Shown: piece after piece, positions 24,638 to 32,149 of the stretch
Layout: each line of letters opens with the position of its first letter
Numbering within the stretch: position 1 is the stretch's first letter
From: Porphyromonas bennonis DSM 23058 = JCM 16335
GTDB lineage: Bacteria; Bacteroidota; Bacteroidia; Bacteroidales; Porphyromonadaceae
Assembly: GCF_000375645.1 (NCBI RefSeq)
Contig: NZ_AQWR01000011.1
Location: 1-37,839, forward strand
Length of the DNA: 37,839 nt
Direction: 5' to 3'
The notes under the pieces: model-generated
Told to the model about the DNA's origin: nothing
What the model saw: only the letters and a program-made list of their open reading frames with translations
Database searches by the model: none
Program-made: the position numbers and the translations under genes

Positions 24638-25855
24638 ATGAAGAAAACTCTTTTTATCGCATTTGCACTGCTCCTCTCAGTCCTCTTCACGGGCTGCCGT
24701 GAGGACACTCCTGTGCAACCGGGTGAGGCTCTTGTTACCTTCGAGGTGAAAAGCCCGCTTGGCATCGAGGGGCAACTTACCAACCTCCGCGGCGAGATCG
24801 TATCCAAGGCTAAGGGGACGAAGCAGTCCCTCACCTTTGAGCAAAATAAGGCGAGGGTCACCCTCTCTCAGGGTACCTCCTACACCCTCCATCTCATCGG
24901 TGACTTCGCCACGAAGGGAGTCCTGACGACGCTGGAGTACAGCGAGGACCTTGTGACCAAGAGTGAGCAGAGCTACACCCATACCTGTCAGCTTACCTTT
25001 GTGATGCCCAAGGAGAGCTTCGTCATCAGCGAGATCTTCTTTGCCGGGACGCTCAATAAGAATGGAGAGCAGTATGATGAGGATAAGTTCATCCGCATCA
25101 CCAATAATAGCCCCGTGACCCGCTATGCCGACGGCCTGGCGCTGGTCCGCTCCACCTTTCAGTCGGACGACAAGAAGGAGCAGATCCAGCCGGATGTCCG
25201 CTCGACCCACATGCCGGTCAGTCTCGTGATGCAGATCCCCGGCGACGGCACCACCTATCCCGTCAAGCCGTATGAGAGTATCATCCTCTGCCACTCGGCG
25301 ATCAATCATGCTCAAGCAAATCCTAACTCGATCGACCTCTCCGGGGCCAATTTTGAGTGGATGAGCGAGAAGGGCTATACCGACTCCGAGACGCCAGACA
25401 ATCCCCAGGTACCCGATATGAGGCTGATATTCATCAGCGATCCCTACGGTGACGGCGTGCAGAACTGGGCGATGAGCACCAATGGTCAGCACACCTACGC
25501 ACTCGTTGATCTCCAGGGGCTCACGGCAGAGGAGCTCGCTAAGAAGTACAGCTACCCCTACGAGGAGGTGATGATCATCGAGGGGATGGATCCGATGAAG
25601 ATGCCGGGCGAACCGGCCCTCCAGATCCCCAATGAGTGGGTCCTCGATGCGGTCAATCTCAGTATGAAGAATGACTTCCAGTGGCTCCCCGTCTCCGAGA
25701 AGCTTGATGCCGGCTACGCCTCCGTCGCGCCAGCCCTTGGTGACGACTCCAGATATGGGAAGAAAGTCGTCCGTAAACCTCTCAACGAAACTTCTAAGGT
25801 CCTCCAGGACACCAACAACTCCTCCGAGGACTTCCGTGCAGTCAATCTGAAATAA
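24638..25855 (+). CDS. DUF4876 lipoprotein, paralogue 1
   Basis: A 405-residue lipoprotein with signal peptide ending LFTGC (Cys20), followed by REDT, an acidic motif compatible with surface exposure. An N-terminal beta domain (about 25-125) precedes the DUF4876 core: FVISEIFFAGT, DKFIRITNNSPVTRYADGLAL, IPGDGTTYPVKPYESI, NEWVLDAVNL. The core strand pattern looks like a lamin-tail-type immunoglobulin fold (inference). It ends with a DTNNSSEDF motif shared with the next gene. These two paralogues differ mainly in loops, suggesting paired or ligand-diversified surface proteins. Confidence 0.88.
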   Translation: MKKTLFIAFALLLSVLFTGCREDTPVQPGEALVTFEVKSPLGIEGQLTNLRGEIVSKAKGTKQSLTFEQNKARVTLSQGTSYTLHLIGDFATKGVLTTLEYSEDLVTKSEQSYTHTCQLTFVMPKESFVISEIFFAGTLNKNGEQYDEDKFIRITNNSPVTRYADGLALVRSTFQSDDKKEQIQPDVRSTHMPVSLVMQIPGDGTTYPVKPYESIILCHSAINHAQANPNSIDLSGANFEWMSEKGYTDSETPDNPQVPDMRLIFISDPYGDGVQNWAMSTNGQHTYALVDLQGLTAEELAKKYSYPYEEVMIIEGMDPMKMPGEPALQIPNEWVLDAVNLSMKNDFQWLPVSEKLDAGYASVAPALGDDSRYGKKVVRKPLNETSKVLQDTNNSSEDFRAVNLK

Positions 25856-25871
25856 TAATCTCAAGTATAAA

Positions 25872-27122
25872 ATGATCATGAAACAACTTCATCACCTCTG
25901 TGCCCTCGTAGCCCTCCTGTCTGTCCTCCTCGTAGGCTGTAAGCCTGAGGAGACCCGTAAGCCCGCCATCGAGAGCGAGTGTACCTTCACCATCGAGGCG
26001 CCTGTCGGTCTCAAGGACGCTACCTACAGCGACCTCCAGGTGACGATCAAGGGCAGCCAGGACGGTAAGGAGATCGTCCTCAAGCCGGAGTCCGCTACCT
26101 TCCACCAGAAGCTCCTCGAGGGCAAGTACCAGGTCTCCCTCACCGCGGGACTCTCCTATCAGTCCGATCGCCTCGGCAAGGTCCGGACGACCGTCTCCAT
26201 GGAGGAGAGCATCGTCGTGAAGGGCGAGAAGAGTACCTTCACCCTTATCCCTCAGTATACGGAGAATGTCAGCTCCGGCTTCGTCATCGAGGAGCTCTTC
26301 ATCAGCCCTACCTATAATCCCGAGACTAAGAAATCCTATACGTACGGCGAGCAGTACATCAAGATCACCAATAACTCCGACGTCACTCTCTATGCTGATG
26401 GACTCGGTATTGCGCAGTCTGCCCTCCAGTGCAATATGAAGCAGGACTATGTGGATAAGAATGCCATCAAGGACCTTCTCCCGGTCGGATTCCTCTCCAT
26501 CATCCCCGGCGATGGGACCACTTATCCGGTGAAGCCTGGCGCCTCGATCGTCATTGCCAATGATGCCCGGGACCACTCCAAGGTCTTCCACGGAGCCGCA
26601 GACCTATCCCATGCCGACTTCGAGATCTACGATCTCTCCTCCAATCCCCGCTTCCAGGATACAGACAATCCTGAGGTGCCCAATCTGATCTCCTACTACA
26701 AGTCCTCCCGCACCGTCTCCTCTTTCCATCAGGCGGGCTGCACCACTATTGCCCTCGTTAGAGTTCCGGTCGATGTCGCTACCTATGAGAAGGACTATGC
26801 TTGGTCGGCGAAGTATCTCTTCCGCTTCAAGGACTTTGTCAAGGAGATGGAGACTAAGGCCTACAAGGTCCCCCACGACTGGATCGTCGATGCTGTCTTC
26901 CTCGGTATTAAGGATAAGATCGACTGGCGCTATATTCCTGACACCATCGATGCCGGCTTTACCGGTTGGCGAAATAGTTTTCAGGACAATAGCGGCCAGG
27001 GTACCGCTGTGATCCGCAAGGTGGAGCGTGAGGCCAACGGGCGGAAGTACCTCAAGGATACCAATAACTCAACAGAGGACTTCGAGGCTCGCGTACAGCC
27101 CTCTCTGAAGGCAGGCAAGTGA
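25872..27122 (+). CDS. DUF4876 lipoprotein, paralogue 2
   Basis: A 416-residue lipoprotein with signal peptide ending LLVGC (Cys23), followed by KPEE. It has the same two-part layout as the preceding gene: an N-terminal beta domain, then FVIEELFISPT, EQYIKITNNSDVTLYADGLGI, IPGDGTTYPVKPGASIVIANDA, HDWIVDAVFLGI and the C-terminal DTNNSTEDF motif. Sequence identity is moderate by eye, so the duplication is not recent. An alternative ATG at 25878 would shorten it by two residues. Only 4 nt separate it from the ABC ATPase gene. Confidence 0.88.
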   Translation: MIMKQLHHLCALVALLSVLLVGCKPEETRKPAIESECTFTIEAPVGLKDATYSDLQVTIKGSQDGKEIVLKPESATFHQKLLEGKYQVSLTAGLSYQSDRLGKVRTTVSMEESIVVKGEKSTFTLIPQYTENVSSGFVIEELFISPTYNPETKKSYTYGEQYIKITNNSDVTLYADGLGIAQSALQCNMKQDYVDKNAIKDLLPVGFLSIIPGDGTTYPVKPGASIVIANDARDHSKVFHGAADLSHADFEIYDLSSNPRFQDTDNPEVPNLISYYKSSRTVSSFHQAGCTTIALVRVPVDVATYEKDYAWSAKYLFRFKDFVKEMETKAYKVPHDWIVDAVFLGIKDKIDWRYIPDTIDAGFTGWRNSFQDNSGQGTAVIRKVEREANGRKYLKDTNNSTEDFEARVQPSLKAGK

Positions 27123-27126
27123 CACT

Positions 27127-28017
27127 ATGCAGGACAGCATCATCCAGTGTGACCACCTGACCCACTACTACGGGAAGCGTCTCATCTACGAGGACCTCTC
27201 CTTCGAGGTCCCTCGGGGTCGCATCCTCGGTCTCTTGGGGAAGAATGGCACCGGTAAGACCACCACGATCAATATCCTTGCGGGATATCTCCGCCCCGCC
27301 GGAGGCACTTGTCGGATGCTCGGCTACGACATCCAAGCCATGCCTCCCTCCGTGAAGGCACAGATCGCGCTCCTCATCGAGGGGCATGTGCAGTACAGCT
27401 TCATGACCGTCACGGAGATCGAGCGCTTCTATGCACGGTTTTACCCCCGCTGGAAGCGTGAGATCTACTATGACCTCGTCAGCAAGCTCCAGATCGCTCC
27501 CCGGCAGCGGATCAGCCAGATGTCCTGCGGACAGCGCTCCCAGGTCGCCCTCGGACTGATCCTCGCCCAGGATGCCGATCTCCTGATCCTCGACGACTTC
27601 TCCCTCGGGCTCGACCCCGGCTACCGGCGCCTCTTCATCGACTACCTCAGGGACTACACCGCTGGGCGGGACAAGACGGTCTTCCTCACCTCCCATATCA
27701 TCCAGGATATGGAGCGGCTGATCGACGACTGTATCATCCTCGACTACGGGAAGATCCTTGTCCAGATGCCGGTGAGGGAGCTGATGGAGACCTTCCACCG
27801 CTACACCTTTACCGTTGGCGAAGGGGTTACCACCCTGCCGAGGGATGAGAAACTCTACCACACCGCCGTCATCGGTCGTGCTGCAGAGCTCCACACCTTC
27901 CTGTCGAGAGAGTATGTGCAGGCCTACCTGCAGAGAGCAGAGATCCCCTACGACCGACTCGTGGAGGAGAAGATGACTCTCGAGGATGCCTTCATCGGAC
28001 TAACCGGTAAGTACTGA
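27127..28017 (+). CDS. ABC transporter ATP-binding protein
   Basis: A 296-residue ATPase with Walker A GKNGTGKTT (near residues 38-46), a signature region MSCGQRSQVALGL in which SCGQ replaces LSGGQ, Walker B DADLLILDDFSLGLDP, and the switch His in FLTSHIIQD. A C-terminal extension of about 80 residues resembles those of ABC-2-type exporters. Walker B has Asp followed by Asp (LILDD) where the catalytic Glu is usual (LLDE), and the signature is altered, so slow hydrolysis is possible. It pairs with the permease 6 nt downstream. Confidence 0.93.
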   Translation: MQDSIIQCDHLTHYYGKRLIYEDLSFEVPRGRILGLLGKNGTGKTTTINILAGYLRPAGGTCRMLGYDIQAMPPSVKAQIALLIEGHVQYSFMTVTEIERFYARFYPRWKREIYYDLVSKLQIAPRQRISQMSCGQRSQVALGLILAQDADLLILDDFSLGLDPGYRRLFIDYLRDYTAGRDKTVFLTSHIIQDMERLIDDCIILDYGKILVQMPVRELMETFHRYTFTVGEGVTTLPRDEKLYHTAVIGRAAELHTFLSREYVQAYLQRAEIPYDRLVEEKMTLEDAFIGLTGKY

Positions 28018-28023
28018 GTCGAT

Positions 28024-28692
28024 ATGATACAAGGACTACTATATAAGGAGTGGATCAAGACCCGATGGGCGCTCTTAGTGCTCTACATCGTAGGGCTCGC
28101 CATCACCGCCTACGCCCTCCTCACCCTCCAGAGGGTCTTCACCCTCCGCGGAGCGGCACACCTCTGGGAGATCCTCCTCTCCAAGGATGTGCTCTTCCTC
28201 AATGTGCTGCAGTATCAGCCCCTCTTCACGGGTCTGATACTCGCCGTGACGCAATTTGCTCCTGAGATGACCCGGAAGCGGCTCAAGCTCACTCTCCATC
28301 TGCCTATGGCTCAGGGAACCATTGCCCTCACCATGCTCACCTATGGGGTGGGAGCCCTGGGGCTCCTCTGCCTCACGCAGCATCTGGTGCTTGCCCTCTA
28401 CCTCCGGAGCATCCTCGCCCCGGAGCTGGTGACCCATCTGCTCGTCAGCACCGCCCCGTGGTTTATGGCCGGCTTCACCGCCTATGGACTCACCGCTCTC
28501 GTGGTGCTCGAGCCCACCTGGCGCCGACGTGTGCTCTACATCCTCCTCAGCTACGCACTCGTCCACTTCTACTTCATCAGCGCGACCCCTCGCTTCTATC
28601 AGGAGGCGCTCCTCCCGATGGGGCTGGTGACGCTGCTGCTCTGCTACGTCTCGATCCTCTCGATCCAACGCTTTAAGGAAGGAGTACAATGA
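28024..28692 (+). CDS. ABC-type transporter permease
   Basis: A 222-residue integral membrane protein with six predicted helices (about 14-33, 60-80, 98-118, 130-150, 155-175, 190-212), the layout of small ABC-2-like permeases. It begins MIQGLLYKEWIKTRWAL, a start seen in many ABC-2 permeases of Bacteroidetes. A cytoplasmic FAPEMTRKRLKLTLHLPM loop follows the second helix and could be the coupling region. It lies between the ATPase (6 nt) and the DUF4857 gene (4-nt overlap). Confidence 0.85.
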   Translation: MIQGLLYKEWIKTRWALLVLYIVGLAITAYALLTLQRVFTLRGAAHLWEILLSKDVLFLNVLQYQPLFTGLILAVTQFAPEMTRKRLKLTLHLPMAQGTIALTMLTYGVGALGLLCLTQHLVLALYLRSILAPELVTHLLVSTAPWFMAGFTAYGLTALVVLEPTWRRRVLYILLSYALVHFYFISATPRFYQEALLPMGLVTLLLCYVSILSIQRFKEGVQ

Positions 28693-29816
28693 AGCCACTA
28701 TACACCATTTTGCTTACCCTCCTTGCCGCACTGGCGCTGGTCTGGGGCATCACCTCGCTCGGCGATATGACGGCACCCAAGGGGGACTATGTCCCCTTCA
28801 CCCTCTACAGTGAGGTGGTGGGGGACTTTGCCTCGCTCGATAATCGAGATGGAGAGGGGACTCGCTACTACGACTACGCCGGCCGGGAGTACACGGATAG
28901 CGAGTTTGATAGCATCCTCCCCTCCTTCTACTACCGCCAGCTGGTGATGGATGGACGACTCCCGGATAGCATCAGAGGCATCGCTGTGGATCAGGGACTG
29001 CTGGAGCGTGAGAGCTTTATCTTCGTCTCTCACCCCGCGAGTCTCAATACGCACGACACCCCGCTCTACTTCCTCTTAGAGTCGATGTCCAAGAGAGTCA
29101 ATCTGGAGATGCCGGAGGATGTCTTCCGCTTCACAGATCGGCGGATCGAATTTGTCAACATGGAGTCCAACTCGATCGAGGAGGAGAAGTCGGCTCTCTA
29201 CCAGCGGGCGCTGGAGGAGAAAGGCGTCACATTCCCCATCCGCCTCGTGGCCGGTAATCCGACGACCCGAAAAGCGTATGACAATGGCTACCTCTTCGTC
29301 GACGCTGCGGACCGCCTCTACCAGCTGAGACAGACTGTTGGTCGTCCCTTCGTACGACCGATCGACTTACCGGACGGAGTGCGGCCTGAGTACCTCTTCG
29401 TGACGGAGTATCCCTCCAAGCGGTTCCTCGGCTTCGTCGTTGATCAGGAGGGCTCGCTCTACGTCATACAGATGCCGGAGTATCGGCTCCTGAAGGCCAA
29501 TCTCCCCGCGCTGCGGATGCGAGATGAGAAGCTGACCATCCTCGGTAATCCCTTCTTCTGGACTGTGATCCAGAGTGATGCTGAGGGGGCAGAGTACACT
29601 GCGCTGGATGCCCGGACGCTCGCGAGCGTCAAGAGCCTCCACTTCGACACCCCCGGTGGTCGAACCTTCGCGGACTACGTCGTGCCCTTCCAGCTCCGCT
29701 TCGAGTCCGGGGAGTACAATTACCTCCACCCGACTGTTAGCCAATTCTCCTGGATCGGTACACTCGTCTGGCTCCTCGCCATCGGCGGCATTGTCTGGTA
29801 CCGCCGAAGGAAGTAA
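28689..29816 (+). CDS. DUF4857 membrane protein, last gene of the operon
   Basis: A 375-residue protein with an N-terminal membrane helix (about 5-25) and a C-terminal helix (about 352-370, WIGTLVWLLAIGGIVWYRRRK), leaving a large periplasmic domain of about 320 residues. It matches the DUF4857 family by position and pattern (LPSFYYRQLVMDGRLPDS, YLFVTEYPSKRFLGFV). The periplasmic domain has repeated strand-turn segments that could be a propeller. The start overlaps the permease stop, so it is probably part of the ABC complex, linking it to periplasmic or outer-membrane partners (inference). Confidence 0.85.
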   Translation: MKPLYTILLTLLAALALVWGITSLGDMTAPKGDYVPFTLYSEVVGDFASLDNRDGEGTRYYDYAGREYTDSEFDSILPSFYYRQLVMDGRLPDSIRGIAVDQGLLERESFIFVSHPASLNTHDTPLYFLLESMSKRVNLEMPEDVFRFTDRRIEFVNMESNSIEEEKSALYQRALEEKGVTFPIRLVAGNPTTRKAYDNGYLFVDAADRLYQLRQTVGRPFVRPIDLPDGVRPEYLFVTEYPSKRFLGFVVDQEGSLYVIQMPEYRLLKANLPALRMRDEKLTILGNPFFWTVIQSDAEGAEYTALDARTLASVKSLHFDTPGGRTFADYVVPFQLRFESGEYNYLHPTVSQFSWIGTLVWLLAIGGIVWYRRRK

Positions 29817-29836
29817 GGACCATATTATACTTGCTC

Positions 29837-29876
29837 GAGGTCGCTCTGCTCTCTCAATGACGGGCAGGGCGACCTC
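29837..29876 (+). terminator. Terminator-like hairpin after the ten-gene operon
   Basis: Arms GAGGTCGCTCTGC (29837-29849) and GCAGGGCGACCTC (29864-29876) pair over 13 bp with a minor internal mismatch, 20 nt after the last stop. There is no clear T-run. Confidence 0.6.
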
Positions 29877-29941
29877 GTCTATTACGCCCTGTCACTGTGC
29901 AATTTCGTCGACTGATCCTTCCCCTGCTGTGACCGCCTGCC

Positions 29942-30256
29942 GATCCCGCAGGGGCGAAGCCCCGGAGGGATCTTCGCTTTTTAGACCGGGTGTCGAGGCA
30001 CGAAGTGCCGAAGACCCCGGGAAAGAAGATCTCGAGAAAGATATACGACCCCGCCAGGGTGTCGCACTCCCCAGACAATCAGTGCGACACCCTAGCGGGG
30101 TCGCAGGATCGCTTGCAATGCCTGATCCCCGGGTCTTCGGGGCTGCGCCCCTCGACCCGGGTCTAAAAAACGGGCACCCCTGTCGGGGTGCTTCATTCCC
30201 CACTCTTCACAATGAGTTGAATCGCTTCTGTACCACTCATATGCGCCCTCCCCTGG
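29942..30256 (+). repeat. Multi-hairpin intergenic repeat, copy E (complete)
   Basis: Complete copy in the same orientation as D and very similar to it across modules 1-5. Module 1 loop is GAA, module 2 loop is GAA, module 4 reads GGGGC-TGC-GCCCC (GCA on the other strand), and module 5 is GCACCCC-TGTC-GGGGTGC. The 14-nt module 3 loop differs from the other copies. The tail ends at about 30256. It lies between the envelope operon and the IS element. Confidence 0.9.
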
Positions 30257-30290
30257 ACATTTTCCTAACCCGTCCCCCACAGACTCTGAT

Positions 30291-30328
30291 CTAATACCGA
30301 TATTAGTTGACACTAATATCGGTAATAG
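30291..30328. repeat. Two 16-bp palindromes with 22-bp period
   Basis: CTAATACCGATATTAG (30291-30306), spacer TTGACA, CTAATATCGGTAATAG (30313-30328). Same unit and same 16+6 geometry as the array at 18015-18096. It starts about 35 bp after the tail of repeat E. The remaining 30329-30423 holds only an AT-rich stretch. Confidence 0.85.
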
Positions 30329-30499
30329 AAATACCTCTGAGGTATCAGCCTGTTTCTGGGCAAGAACAGCTGCGCACACGCCTGCCGAACTACCGACTAT
30401 ACCTTATATATATAGGGCCTTAGCCTATTTTGGCTAATTCGCATTTTGATGTGCTGGGACGGGGAGTAAAAAGAGATTACCTTCGTTGAGGGGAGGGCG

Positions 30500-31104
30500 T
30501 CAGGAGAAGTGGAAGGCGACTCGGTAGAGAAAGAAGTCGGTGCTTCTGGCTCCGTAGTTGACGCGGATGAAGCGCAGAAGGTTTTGGTTGAGAGCCTCCG
30601 CCTTGGCGTTGCTCTCCCGGCGGTAGAAGTATCTCAGAATGGGGGGGACCGGAGGAAGTTGGCGATGTTGCGTATCTCCTCCACCTTGCTCTCCATTCCT
30701 TCCTTAGTGATGAGCATAAGATCTGTCTCCTTATTGACCTGCATCTTGGTCTTTACAGAAAATCTCGAGAGGACCTCTCGGAGTTCAGAGGTCCTGAGCG
30801 TGTCCGCCATCAGCGCGATCTTGCTCGTCTCCCGGTTGCTGATGATCGTGTTGCAGACGCCGTCGATCGTCTTCTCATCGATCGCCATGTAGGAGCCTAC
30901 GTTAGACTCCTTCAGGATCGGCACCCTTATCTTCTTTCGTCCGCCCGCTCGCCGGGCCTCGATGTCGTCACGTCCGATCCTGCCGTCTCGCTCTGCCTCA
31001 CGGAAGCCACTCAGGTAATCCTTGTACCACCGGTCGAGACGCTTCGCATCCGTCCCGAGGACATAGGCGATATTACCAATGCTTATCGGCTTCCCCTCGA
31101 CCAA
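30500..31104 (-). pseudogene. Transposase C-terminal ORF, internally deleted and frameshifted
   Basis: The second ORF of the element begins near 31104 (TTG), overlapping the N-terminal ORF by about 30 nt. SYMAIDEKTIDG carries the first catalytic Asp. The expected central region with the second Asp (the DRFHV-type motif of the family) is missing. The frame stops at 30634 after LRSPPF. Adding one C to the 7-C run restores a frame that continues to the stop at 30500-30502 and includes YFYRRESNAKAEALN and DFFLYRVA, the conserved C-terminal signature with the catalytic Glu. Both lesions are visible in the sequence; the missing central region is inferred from family knowledge. It cannot make an active transposase. 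Confidence 0.88.
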
Positions 31105-31462
31105 TTTCTTTTAAAAAAGCACCGAACTTCGGTGTGCACTTGATCCCTTCGATCGTATATTTATAGGTGTTGAAAAAGGACTCTCGACCGCCCTTCTCCT
31201 TCCACCTCCGGCGGCGTATGTAGATGAATGCCTCGCGACTGGCTATGGGGAAGGTCTGGATCTCGCAGGGATTCATGTAGCCGCATCGGACCACCTCTTT
31301 CGCCTCCGCCAGCTCCGGGGGATAATGGCTCTCGTCGTCCTTCTCGTCCATATAGAGTCGGTAGACCCCGCACTCCTTTTTTACCTTCTTCAGCTCGAAG
31401 TCGCGGAGGATCTCCTCCGGAACAAATGCTGATATCAGATCCGTTATCTCTGCTGTTTCCAT
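31073..31462 (-). CDS. ISAon1-type transposase N-terminal region protein
   Basis: A 129-residue ORF from an ATG at 31462, about 40 nt after the promoter within the terminal repeat. It shows the pattern of the N-terminal ORF of ISAon1-group elements: FVPEEILRDFELKKVK, ECGVYRLYMDEKD, IQTFPIASREAFIYIRRRRW and a final FGAFLKEIG. It probably carries the DNA-binding part. The overlap with the downstream ORF contains TTTTTTAAAAG, a possible slippery stretch. In intact relatives the two frames would be joined by frameshifting or coupled re-initiation. The ORF itself looks intact. Confidence 0.85.
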   Translation of the reverse strand: METAEITDLISAFVPEEILRDFELKKVKKECGVYRLYMDEKDDESHYPPELAEAKEVVRCGYMNPCEIQTFPIASREAFIYIRRRRWKEKGGRESFFNTYKYTIEGIKCTPKFGAFLKEIGRGEADKHW

Positions 31463-31600
31463 ATGCTCTAACTACTTCCTCATCTACTATCTATTGTCTC
31501 CTCAACAAAGGTAATCTCTTTTTACTCCCCGTCTCAGCACATCAAAATGCGAATTAGCCCCTATTTTTTGCGATAAAGTGGCACATAAGAGTCAGAGGTA

Positions 31601-31632
31601 CTTGCCGGATCTGGATTTTTGTCGTACATTTG
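31601..31632 (+). promoter_or_regulatory. Promoter of the tRNA-tuf cluster
   Basis: CTTG (31601-31604), exactly 20 nt, then TACATTTG (31625-31632). This is a near-perfect TTTG-N20-TAnnTTTG. It starts about 60 nt before tRNA-Tyr and just 34 bp after the IS target duplication, so the insertion narrowly missed the promoter. Confidence 0.8.
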
Positions 31633-31689
31633 CAACCACATTCGAGAGATATGCGGGCGGAGGTCAGCATAGCGGGTGTGAGATAAGAC

Positions 31690-31771
31690 GCGCAGATACC
31701 AAAGTGGCCAACTGGGGCTGACTGTAAATCAGCTGGCTTTGCCTTCGGTGGTTCGAATCCGCCTCTGCGCA
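31690..31771 (+). tRNA. tRNA-Tyr (GTA)
   Basis: Acceptor arms GCGCAGA (31690-31696) and TCTGCGC (31764-31770), discriminator A. Anticodon GTA at 31724-31726. A long variable arm (class II) and GGTTCGAATCC T arm are present. CCA is not encoded. Confidence 0.96.
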
Positions 31772-31825
31772 CAGACAAGGGGAAGGAGGTGTCCGAGTGC
31801 GGACATTGATTCTCTTCTTGGATCT

Positions 31826-31898
31826 GCGGAAGTAGCTCAGTTGATAGAGCATTAGCCTTCCAAGCTGAGGGTCGCGGGTTTGAGTCCCGTCTTCCGCT
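31826..31898 (+). tRNA. tRNA-Gly (TCC)
   Basis: Acceptor arms GCGGAAG and CTTCCGC, anticodon loop CTTCCAA with anticodon TCC at 31859-31861, T arm GCGGGTTTGAGTCCCGT. CCA is not encoded. Confidence 0.96.
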
Positions 31899-31939
31899 CT
31901 TAGTGCAGTCCCTTCGGGGCTTGCGATCATGGCACAAAT

Positions 31940-32011
<72 letters not shown>

Positions 32012-32149
32012 CTTATACGAAGTGTGAGGGAGTAGATGAGACGGCGTTACTCCGTTGGTCTCCTTAAGGGGGAGAAATGGGAGTATTGCCGGCTACTATT
32101 GCCCTTATGTGGGTAGAGAATTACTTAACTCAACTATATTTTTTGTATT

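Larger units (their letters stand above)
30432..31559 (-). mobile_element. Decayed ISL3-type (ISAon1-like) insertion sequence
   Basis: A 1128-bp element with terminal inverted repeats of about 60 bp (left 30432-30491, right 31500-31559, starting GGCTAATTCGCATTTTGATG), differing at about two positions. It is flanked by a perfect 8-bp target duplication, CCTATTTT, at 30424-30431 and 31560-31567. Eight-bp duplications are typical of ISL3. The coding strand is minus. The transposase is interrupted: its central part is missing and a 7-base G run (30641-30647) breaks the C-terminal frame. The right terminal repeat contains TACCTTTG (31506-31513, minus), a -7 box for the transposase promoter. Confidence 0.93.

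Noticed and set aside
27052-27894. Long minus-strand frame opposite the ABC ATPase
   Set aside because: Low-complexity Asp/Glu/Val/Leu-rich peptide, typical of an antisense shadow of a GC-rich gene; the plus frame has all ATPase motifs.
29854-30294. Several 70-240-residue frames over repeat E
   Set aside because: They translate hairpin arms of the repeat, are not kept between copies in the same frame, and have no promoter or start signal.
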